A stretch of 64,000 bases of DNA from Pollutiaquabacter aromativorans (GTDB lineage Bacteria; Bacteroidota; Bacteroidia; AKYH767-A; 2013-40CM-41-45). Every line of letters begins with the position of its first letter. The stretch's first letter is position 1. Positions 7,954 through 14,431 of this stretch are shown here, piece after piece. The stretch covers positions 558,001-622,000 of the forward strand of contig CP185379.1 in assembly GCA_049177215.1 (NCBI GenBank), given 5' to 3'. Both the position numbers and the translations under genes were made by a program. The notes under the pieces were generated by a model. It did no database searches. It saw only the letters and a program-made list of their open reading frames with translations, and was not told the DNA's origin.

Positions 7954-8930
7954 GGTTTAGGGTTCCGGGTTCCCAGCCTTCGCTAAAGCTACGGCTGGCA
8001 GGCGTGTTCCGAGTTGGTTGAAAGTTGAAAGTTGAAAGTTGAAGGTTGAACGGATTAACGTTCAAACGTTACAACGTTTAAACGTTCCAACGTTCCAACG
8101 TTCCAACGTTGGAATGCGATCCTAACTCCAGCCCCGGAGGGGTGTAGTGGGGTTCCGTGTTCCGAGTTCCGTGTTCCGCGTTGGTTGAATGTTGAAAGTT
8201 GAAGGTTGAACGGATTAACGTTCAAACGTTCAAGCGTTACAACGATTCAACGTTACAACGTTCAAACGTTCCAACGTTCCAACGTTGGAATGCGATCCTC
8301 ACCCCAGCCCCGGAGGGGCGTAGTGGGGTTCCGTGTTCCGCGTTGGTTGAATGTTGAAAGTTGAAGGTTGAACGGATTAACGTTCAAACGTTCAAGCGTT
8401 ACAACGTTTAAACGTTACAGCGTTTCAACGTTACAACGTTACAACGTTCAAACGTTCCAACGTTCCAACGTTGGAATGCGATCCTCACCCCAGCCCCGGA
8501 GGGGCCCAACACGCTTGCTAGTCCAAATACCAAAATCCCCCAGCCCCGGAGGGGCGTAACACAGCTACATCAAAGCAAGCCCGACTGACCCGGCATCGCC
8601 AGCACAGTCGATCAAGGCCGTAAGTTCAAACGTTCAAACGTTACAACGTTCCAACGTTGGAATGCGATCCTCACCCCAGCCCCGGAGGGGCCCAACACGC
8701 TTGCTAGTCCAAATACCAAAATCCCCCAGCCCCGGAGGGGCGTAACACAGCTCCATCAAAGCAAGCCCGACCGACCCGGCATCGCCAGCACAGTCGATCA
8801 AGGCCGTAAGTTCAAACGTTCAAACGTTACAACGTTCAAACGTTCCAACGTTCCAACGTCTCGCTCCTCGGTCTCGGTCTCGTCCCTCGTCCCTCGTCCC
8901 TCGCCCCTCGCCCCACGTCCCTCGTCCCTC
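7954..8930. repeat. Composite repeat field downstream of purL
   Basis: About 980 bases without a gene, built wholly from nested repeats. It opens with TTCCGGG heptamers and a copy of the dispersed hairpin element (7974-7998). Three similar units of about 160-166 bases follow (starting at 8013, 8179 and 8341). Each contains GTTGAAA heptamers, an ACGTTNNA octamer array, the perfect palindrome TTCCAACGTTGGAA, the short palindrome CCCCGGAGGGG and TTCCGTG heptamers. Two 186-base units and a TCGTCCC array (about 8866-8930) close it. CCCCGGAGGGG occurs six times: 8132, 8308, 8494, 8544, 8680 and 8730. The short reading frames crossing this field are repeat artefacts. Confidence 0.9.
8462..8833. repeat. 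Two 186-bp near-identical direct repeats
   Basis: The segment starting at about 8462 repeats at about 8648 with only a few changes, for example CAGCTACATC versus CAGCTCCATC and CCGACTGACC versus CCGACCGACC. Each copy holds two CCCCGGAGGGG palindromes about 50 bases apart and then an ACGTT octamer array. The near identity points to a recent tandem duplication. Confidence 0.9.
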
Positions 8931-9491
8931 TCACTCAATCTCCACCACAAACAAAACCTCCACATCCGTCTCGCCCAATGCGCAGTCGCCGTTCTTGATG
9001 CCGGGTTGGTGGTGTAGGGTAACGTTCATGGTGCCGGAACCGGCGCTGGTGGTGATCCAGGTCGATTGCAGTCCGATCGGGAGGTTGTTGCCATCACGGT
9101 CGGTGACGGTAACCGACGCGCTGCTGCCCGATGGTGTGAAGCAAAAGAGGTGCTCATCGGCTTCATCGAGTACTTCGTTGGAGATCGTGTCGACCGGTGA
9201 CGCCGTTTCGTTGAGCAGGAGAATCGTTGCGAAGTAGGTACGGTTGCTGTCGAGCCGGATAGTGTCGAAGCGGTCGTAGGCCACACCGCCCGGACCGTCG
9301 GGATCACGGAACTCGGCGGTGCGTACATCGGCCGTGTTCGCCGAATCGGTGAAGGTGATGCGCAGCGTCGTGATGACTTCCGATTCGTTTGCAGGAGGGG
9401 CGGGTGAGGAAACTTCGTTGTCGTCCTTCTTGCAGGATTGTAATGCGAGTAAGGAGAAGGCGCCTATGGTCAGGAGTTGATGGAGTTTCAT
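8931..9491 (-). CDS. Lipoprotein, 'type 1 periplasmic binding fold' family, metal-uptake partner
   Basis: A 186-residue lipoprotein. It has signal peptide MKLHQLLTIGAFSLLALQSC with the lipobox Cys at residue 20, an acidic linker (KKDDNEVSS), then one domain rich in Thr/Asp beta strands (ITTLRITFTD, EFRDPDGPG, LLLNETASPVDTISNEV, EADEHLFCF, and GETDVEV near the end). From memory this pattern matches small Bacteroidota lipoproteins often annotated 'type 1 periplasmic binding fold superfamily' that sit next to TonB receptors. It starts 9 bases after the receptor stop, so it is the last gene of the operon. It likely works on the outer membrane or periplasmic face with the receptor. The substrate is inferred from neighbours. 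Its stop codon directly touches a TCGTCCC array. Confidence 0.8.
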   Translation of the reverse strand: MKLHQLLTIGAFSLLALQSCKKDDNEVSSPAPPANESEVITTLRITFTDSANTADVRTAEFRDPDGPGGVAYDRFDTIRLDSNRTYFATILLLNETASPVDTISNEVLDEADEHLFCFTPSGSSASVTVTDRDGNNLPIGLQSTWITTSAGSGTMNVTLHHQPGIKNGDCALGETDVEVLFVVEIE

Positions 9492-9500
9492 GGAGTTGGA

Positions 9501-11861
9501 TTATTCGGTGGTTGGTGTTTCCGCTTTTGTGAACGCGAGCGGGATGCGCAGCCGCAGGACGATGTTGCGTCCCATGGCATCGGTGTAATACCGGAACCGG
9601 TCGAGGTAATCGCGGTAGACGGTGTCGAGCAGGTTACTCAGGCCGAGTCCTACGACGATCTTCTGGCGATTCAGGTTCAGGGTGGTGGAAGCTTCGAAAC
9701 GCAGCAGCAGGTAATCCGCCGGCGGCGCAACGAAGTCGCTGTTATCGGGTACGCGTGTTTGTCGCGCTACATACTGCGCGGCGATGCTGACACTGTTGTC
9801 GCGGAACCGCGGACGAGCCGACGGAAGGAAACTCACTTCCAGTTCCGCGCGGTCGGTCGGCATCATCACCAGCCATTCCGCCGCGTTCAGGTTGCGCGCC
9901 CGCAGCAGGGACGCTTTTCCGCTGAGCTGCAAGCGCCGCAGCGGACGATACCGTACCTGCGCGTCCAGGCCTTTCAGCAGCGCGTCGGTCTGCCGATAGT
10001 GGAAGGTGGGGAACGCGCCCTGGATCGTCAGCGTCGCTGGTAACTCGGGCCGCAGGTAGATGAAGTCGCGGATCGGGTTGTAGTACACCGACACTTCCGC
10101 CTGCAGACGTTCGTCGCGTTGATAGCGTGCGGAGAGGATCGTGTTCAGCGCCTTTTCCGTCAACAGTCCGGGATCGCCGTACTCGATCGCCGCGGCACCG
10201 TGATGCAGGCCGGAGGCGTACAACTCCGCCACCGATGGCGCGCGCCAGGCCGTGCCCGCGTTGAAGCTGAGGGTGAAACTGCTGTCGGGTTTCCAGATCG
10301 CCCCGACGGTGCCCGATACGTTGCCAAAAGTTCGTTCCGGATTCGTCAGCGTATAACCGCCGTTCGCGTACACCCAGCGGTAGGCGCTGAGTTGTTGCGC
10401 GTCGTAGCGTACGCCGAATTCCAGTTCGACCTTCGGTTGCTTGTAGCGTTCGATCCAGAAAGCGCCGTTGCGCGCGTTCTCGAAGTTGGGAATGAAGAGG
10501 CGGCCTTCCGTGGTGTTGGCCTGCCACAGCCTGCTGAACCCGATGCTGCCGGTGAAGCCGTGGAAACGATGGTGTTCCCACACCACGTCCGCCGTATGCG
10601 AGGTGATCTCGAATTGCAGTTGCGGCAGGTTCAATCCCGCGAGCGAATCGTTCAGCGGCAGGTGCTTGTCGTATTCGTAGCGGAGGTTGTACTGCCGTGC
10701 GCCGGTCACACTGAGCTTACCCGCGTTACCTGTCAGCCACCAGGCGCCGACTTTGAACAACTCGTGTTCGATGCGCTGGTACGGACGACCGATCGTGTAC
10801 GTAAAACCCGCCGATTCGAGCGGTCGCTCGCTGTCGAAGGCCCGTTGCAGGTCGGTCAGGTTGCCGATGTGCGAAGCGGAGAAGATCCCCAGCGTCGTGT
10901 TGAACTGCGAGTAGAAGACTTCGGCGCCATAGCGTTCTTTCTTCCATCCGAGCGCGCCGGAGAAATCGGCTTCTTCTAGACCGGTGTTTTTCAGAAAGTA
11001 ATCCGGCGCTTCCACATTGCCGGCTTTCTTCAGCGTACCCTGCGCGCGCCACGAGAGCGCCGGCAGGAAGGCGTGGTTGCCTTCGATCCTGCCGGACACC
11101 GTGCCGCTGCGGCCGTTGCTCGCGCCAACGAGGCTGAGTTCGCCTTCCAGTCCGGGTGTGTCGCGCAGCGGTTTCGGTTGCGCGATCACCACCCCGGCAA
11201 TGGCGTCGGGGCCGTAGCGTACCCCGGCCGCGCCTTTCACCACACTCAGCTCGCTGGCGACGAACGGGTCCACTTCCGGCGCGTGTTCGCTGCCCCACTG
11301 CTGGCTCTCCTGGCGAACGCCGTTGTTCAGCACCAGCACGCGGTTGCTGTGCAGGCCGTGGATCACCGGCTTGGCGATCGAGTTGCCGGTGTTCAGGCTC
11401 GTCACCCCGCTGATGCTCTTCAGCGACTCGCCCAGCGAGAGGCCGCGGCTGCGGTCGAGCTCCTGTTCGCTGAGGCTGTTGGCGGCCTGGGTCGGACGAT
11501 CCGCGATGCGCGTCGAGGAGATCCGCACCGCGCGCAGCTCTTCGGTATGGTGCTCCGGGTGGAAGTCGACCCGCGTAGCGCCCGCCACGCGCACGACCTG
11601 CAGCAGGTCGTCGCAGCCCACGTGTGTGACCCGTACCGTATAGGAGCCGTCGCACAGCCCGTCGATGCGATAACGGCCGCTGCTGTCGGAGAGAGCGCTT
11701 TGCCCGGTCTCTTTGATATAGATCGCGGCATATTCCAGCCGCGTGCGGTCGTGGTCGTCGAGCACGCTGCCCGAGAGCGAGCCGGTACAGGCTTGCGCGA
11801 ACAGGAACGCGGGGCGCATCAGCAGAAAACTGCCAATGAGCAAAAGGTGCAGTCGTTTCAC
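9501..11861 (-). CDS. TonB-dependent outer-membrane receptor, ZnuD-like
   Basis: A 786-residue receptor. In order it has a signal peptide (residues 1-23), a carboxypeptidase-regulatory-like domain (about 24-105: GSVLDDHDRTRLEYAAIYI), a plug (about 125-235) and a beta-barrel ending in an aromatic-basic pattern. The plug holds HGLHSNRVLVLNNG and QQWGSEHAPEVDPF. The SEHAPEVDP block resembles the SPDHAVAVDP block of the zinc receptor ZnuD. That likeness, plus the His/Cys-rich small protein upstream, supports import of zinc or another transition metal. No T9SS tail is present, as expected for a barrel. It is the middle gene of a three-gene minus-strand operon; the TonB box was not identified. Confidence 0.9.
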   Translation of the reverse strand: MKRLHLLLIGSFLLMRPAFLFAQACTGSLSGSVLDDHDRTRLEYAAIYIKETGQSALSDSSGRYRIDGLCDGSYTVRVTHVGCDDLLQVVRVAGATRVDFHPEHHTEELRAVRISSTRIADRPTQAANSLSEQELDRSRGLSLGESLKSISGVTSLNTGNSIAKPVIHGLHSNRVLVLNNGVRQESQQWGSEHAPEVDPFVASELSVVKGAAGVRYGPDAIAGVVIAQPKPLRDTPGLEGELSLVGASNGRSGTVSGRIEGNHAFLPALSWRAQGTLKKAGNVEAPDYFLKNTGLEEADFSGALGWKKERYGAEVFYSQFNTTLGIFSASHIGNLTDLQRAFDSERPLESAGFTYTIGRPYQRIEHELFKVGAWWLTGNAGKLSVTGARQYNLRYEYDKHLPLNDSLAGLNLPQLQFEITSHTADVVWEHHRFHGFTGSIGFSRLWQANTTEGRLFIPNFENARNGAFWIERYKQPKVELEFGVRYDAQQLSAYRWVYANGGYTLTNPERTFGNVSGTVGAIWKPDSSFTLSFNAGTAWRAPSVAELYASGLHHGAAAIEYGDPGLLTEKALNTILSARYQRDERLQAEVSVYYNPIRDFIYLRPELPATLTIQGAFPTFHYRQTDALLKGLDAQVRYRPLRRLQLSGKASLLRARNLNAAEWLVMMPTDRAELEVSFLPSARPRFRDNSVSIAAQYVARQTRVPDNSDFVAPPADYLLLRFEASTTLNLNRQKIVVGLGLSNLLDTVYRDYLDRFRYYTDAMGRNIVLRLRIPLAFTKAETPTTE

Positions 11862-11956
11862 GATTGCAGGTTAAGGCGATGCACGTTCGCTATGAAGTGA
11901 ACGCATCGGTGGTGATGAAAGAAGAAGGGAAGGATCCGCCGCAGGCGGAAAAGCGA

Positions 11957-12274
11957 TCAGGCCAGGGGAGGCGCCCGAAGCTGGAAAAAGTACGGTGGTT
12001 CAACGAGGACCGAAGTCGTCAGCGGAGGAATGCCGATCGTGGACGCGACCACACACAGGCACTGCAACGGAATCGCGGAAAACTCGGCGGTGCCCGTCAG
12101 CGTGAAATCACAGACTTCGCAGTGATGTTCCTCCTGGTGTAAGTGATACTGGGAAACCGTGTTACAATGAACATCGCCGGCATGCGAAAGCTCATGCAGG
12201 GTCTTCTCCGCTAGCGGGTACAGGAATACCAGCAGGAAAAAAACACTCAGAACCGACCGACCGAAGCGCTTCAT
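11957..12274 (-). CDS. Small His/Cys-rich periplasmic protein (HYC_CC_PP-like)
   Basis: A protein of about 105 residues. From ATG 12274 (MKRFGRSVLSVFFLLVF) it has a signal or anchor helix, then HELSHAGDVHC, YHLHQEEHHCEVCDF and CLCVVAS. The six-plus His and several Cys look like a metal-binding or metal-sensing surface. It resembles the small Bacteroidota family called HYC_CC_PP, found beside TonB receptors. I prefer 12274 to the upstream in-frame ATG at 12295 because a -7 box TATCTTTG (12293-12286) lies between, so a transcript could not include 12295. First gene of the operon with the receptor and lipoprotein. Role is probably metal handling or metal-responsive signalling; inference. Confidence 0.7.
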   Translation of the reverse strand: MKRFGRSVLSVFFLLVFLYPLAEKTLHELSHAGDVHCNTVSQYHLHQEEHHCEVCDFTLTGTAEFSAIPLQCLCVVASTIGIPPLTTSVLVEPPYFFQLRAPPLA

Positions 12275-12285
12275 GGGAAGGTTGC

Positions 12286-12293
12286 AAAGATAC
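12286..12293 (-). promoter_or_regulatory. Putative -7 box of metal-uptake operon
   Basis: TATCTTTG on the minus strand fits TAnnTTTG and lies 11 bases upstream of the ATG at 12274. The closeness decides the start codon of the small His/Cys gene. No Zur- or Fur-like palindrome was recognised. Confidence 0.55.
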
Positions 12294-12351
12294 AAAGCGG
12301 CGGTTAGTAAAGTATGAAGGGGATTTGGAGTAGGAAACGGTTTGTATTTGG

Positions 12352-12584
12352 TTGCAAGTTGAAGGTTGCAGGTTGCAGGTTGAAAGAAGGAAGTTGAAAG
12401 ATGAAAGTTGGAAATTGAATGTTTTTCGGCTTTCGTTTAAAATCAGGCGGTTTCGCAAATTGAGCCGCGTCCCGTCGCCAGTCAGCGGTTTTCTCTCCAG
12501 AATAGTCGCCCCACTACCAGTCAAACGATCAGCCTGCAACCTTCAACTTTCAACTTTCAACCTTCACGTTACAACGTTTAAACG
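12352..12584. repeat. Paired heptamer arrays in inverted orientation
   Basis: GTTGAAG/GTTGCAG heptamers at about 12356-12417 face CCTGCAAC/TTCAACT heptamers at about 12533-12565, so the two arrays could pair in RNA. The second array runs into an ACGTT octamer stretch (12566-12584) that ends 6 bases from the cytochrome stop codon. The roughly 110 bases between show nothing I recognise. Confidence 0.75.
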
Positions 12585-12590
12585 AAAAAA

Positions 12591-13178
12591 TCAGCTTCCC
12601 GGCGGCGCATAATCCGGCACGCGGTTCTTCACCGGCTTGGTCGACTTCAGGAAGGCGAAGATCGCCTGCAGGTCGTCCTCGTGCAGGTTGCGGAAGTTGG
12701 GCCAGGGCATCGGCGGCATGAGCGGGCGGGTATTGTCCAAGCCTTTGTATTTGCCTTCGGTCATCGCCTTCTTGAACTGTTCGTAGCTCCAGTTCCCGAT
12801 ACCGGTTTCATCAGAGGTCAGGTTCGCCGCGTAGGTCCTGCCCCAGGGGCCGTGGGTAGCGGTGAGTTGCATCGACATCAGCACCCAGCCATTGGCGAAT
12901 ACGTTCGTGTCGGACGGACCGAGCGGCAGATCGGCCGGATGGCCCGCCAGGCGGCGCGACGTGTCCGGTTCCGGACCCATCGGGCCCATTACCTTCGGAC
13001 TGTGGCAATCGTCGCAGCCCATGATGCCGACGAGGTAACGTCCGCGTTCCACCTTGGCGTTCTCGTCGACGGTTTCCGTGGTTTTCTTGTCGCCCTCGGG
13101 AGCAGGCGAGGAGCAGGCGATCGCGCCGGCCAGCGCGGCGGCGATGCCCAGCAGGGTCAGGGTTTTGTGGGAGGTCAT
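12591..13178 (-). CDS. Lipoprotein c-type cytochrome (monohaem)
   Basis: A protein of 195 residues. The signal peptide ends in a lipobox-like AIAC (Cys22), followed by a charged linker, then the haem motif CDDCH near residue 56 and a likely axial Met in PLMPPMPWPNFRN near 150. The arrangement (RGRYLVGIMGCDDCHSPK, then ENLTSDETGIG-like GNWS, then FLKSTKPVKNRVPDY) is that of diheme-type cytochrome c subunits of alcohol/aldehyde dehydrogenase complexes and of many single-haem Bacteroidota homologues. It should carry electrons on the periplasmic side, but the redox partner is not nearby. It stands alone, flanked by repeat-rich DNA; an ACGTT/TTCAAC array nearly touches its stop. Confidence 0.85.
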   Translation of the reverse strand: MTSHKTLTLLGIAAALAGAIACSSPAPEGDKKTTETVDENAKVERGRYLVGIMGCDDCHSPKVMGPMGPEPDTSRRLAGHPADLPLGPSDTNVFANGWVLMSMQLTATHGPWGRTYAANLTSDETGIGNWSYEQFKKAMTEGKYKGLDNTRPLMPPMPWPNFRNLHEDDLQAIFAFLKSTKPVKNRVPDYAPPGS

Positions 13179-13850
13179 AAAGGGGATTTGGTTTGCGGGC
13201 GAATGTAAAATATTTCATTCACCTCGCCCATACAACAAAAGGCTCAACCGGCAGAATCAACCGATGAAACGTATCAGCGGCGGGATGAAAATATTCTGGT
13301 GTACTGTACATGAGTGGACGAGCGGTGGTGGAGTGAGGCTGTTGCCGGTGTGCTTCGTAGTTTTTAGCACACGGACTACACGGATAAAACGGATGCTCAC
13401 GGATAACTGTCCGCGCAAATCCGCAACATCCGCGTGATACGCGTGCCATCGAACAGTAGCTGCCACCACCACCGTCCAAGTCCTCCCCAACCTCGGCGCC
13501 GACTGCTGCGTGCCATGGGATTTAATTCAATTGATCAGGAGCGGAACATTCCTCTCCGTATCACCACCCGTCCCGTGTTCGCTCGTCATGTCGGCGTATG
13601 ACTGCTTAGAAACGATAGTGCTTGCCGAACTCACCCGGGGCTAGCCTGGAGCGTTGGTGTTTCATGCAGCCAAGTCGTGGAACGTCTCATTGCTGACGAT
13701 ACCGCAAGCCTCCATGTCAATAGACGCCCGATTGTTCTGACTCTTTGCCAGTTCGGAATATTCGTTAACCCCTTCGAATAAGGTGTTAATCAAATTTCTA
13801 ATTGACCAAATCGTTTTTTTTTCGCAATTTTTAGATTTTATTAATGCTTT
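13179..13850. other. Intergenic: dispersed repeat, gene remnant, composition boundary
   Basis: About 670 bases. At 13370-13455 lies a copy of the dispersed CCGTGT/TCCGCG family (ACACGGACTACACGGATAAA and ATCCGCGTGATACGCGTGCC). At 13462-13514 is a fragment of the large secreted protein gene. From about 13515 the sequence becomes AT-rich. A minus-strand frame of 76 codons at 13662-13892 overlaps the LuxR-type gene and is not called. No IS ends or tRNA were seen. Confidence 0.7.
13462..13514 (+). pseudogene. 53-bp remnant of a large T9SS surface-protein gene
   Basis: These 53 bases match 19541-19593, inside the 2525-residue secreted protein gene, with two mismatches. The matching part encodes ATTTVQV(I/L)PNLGADCCVP, exactly the joint between the Ig-like domain and the beta-helix. 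No open frame of useful length continues on either side, so it is a leftover or recombination scar, not a gene. Confidence 0.8.
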
Positions 13851-14354
13851 ATGTATTGGAAAAAGGCCTTGTTCGAATTCACGCAGAATCAACTTGATTA
13901 TTCCATTGCATTGGAATTGTCAGAGAGTAGCTTGCTGTCCTATTACCGGCGGAAGGGCGAATCACCGGATCTCATCGGGACATTGGCTAATGCCTGTAAA
14001 ATTGCCTGCGAAAATGTAGGATTTAAGGGTTTTCAAATTTCATTATGGGATGGTACCAATTGGTATCAAGTGCAATTACGAGATAATCGAAATGCGGGAT
14101 CGGATAGGTTCGACGCTGCAAGCAATCTGTGCATGCAACGAACTGCCGCAATGGAAAGAGTAAACCAATTGACCAAAAAGGAATATTGGCTTTTGAAAGC
14201 AATTGCGAACGGTAAAAGTATCCGAAGTATCTGCCAGGAGGGCGCCATTGCTCTAAATACCTTTAAAGTCCATCGGAAAAGCCTGTTCAGAAAACTGGGA
14301 ATCAAAAGCAGCGCCCAGCTACGCGAATGGGTCGCCAGGTATCTTTTGGAATAG
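13851..14354 (+). CDS. LuxR-type helix-turn-helix regulator
   Basis: A protein of 167 residues. The C-terminal 60 residues form a GerE/LuxR-type DNA-binding domain: LTKKEYWLLKAIANGKSIRS, a helix-turn-helix containing ALNTFKVHRKSLFRKLGIKS and a final helix ending REWVARYLLE. The spacing of Thr-Lys-Glu, the 'VHRKSLFRKLGI' recognition helix and the length are typical. The N-terminal 100 residues (FTQNQLDYSIALELSESSLL, GTLANACKIACENVGFKGFQ) are not a response-regulator receiver and I do not recognise them; they may be a small sensing or dimer domain. It lies 77 bases upstream of the giant secreted protein gene on the same strand and is AT-rich like it, so it may control that gene. Alternatively it is a lone regulator that travels with the block. 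Confidence 0.8.
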   Translation: MYWKKALFEFTQNQLDYSIALELSESSLLSYYRRKGESPDLIGTLANACKIACENVGFKGFQISLWDGTNWYQVQLRDNRNAGSDRFDAASNLCMQRTAAMERVNQLTKKEYWLLKAIANGKSIRSICQEGAIALNTFKVHRKSLFRKLGIKSSAQLREWVARYLLE

Positions 14355-14367
14355 AAAAGTTATGAAC

Positions 14368-14385
14368 ATAACCCCTTGGGGTTAT
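14368..14385 (+). promoter_or_regulatory. Inverted repeat between regulator and giant gene
   Basis: ATAACCCC-TT-GGGGTTAT forms an 8-bp perfect stem 14 bases after the LuxR-type stop, followed by a T-rich run (TTTGTTTCTTTTTT). It could be a weak terminator for the regulator or an operator for the downstream gene. The near-palindromic shape suits a dimeric LuxR-type protein. Confidence 0.45.
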
Positions 14386-14431
14386 TGACTTTGTTTCTTT
14401 TTTACTTCATGTTCGTTGAAAATATATCACC

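Noticed and set aside
8368..8559. Short frame rich in RSNV/FQR words
   Set aside because: Direct translation of ACGTT octamer repeats, no gene character.
8000..8850. Repeat field considered as a CRISPR array
   Set aside because: Units are 160-186 bp, contain palindromes and tandem heptamers, have no unique spacers of constant length, and no cas genes are near.
13662..13892. 76-codon minus-strand frame (MILREFEQGLFPIHKAL)
   Set aside because: Overlaps the start of the better-supported LuxR-type gene; no family recognised. Could be real but not supported enough.
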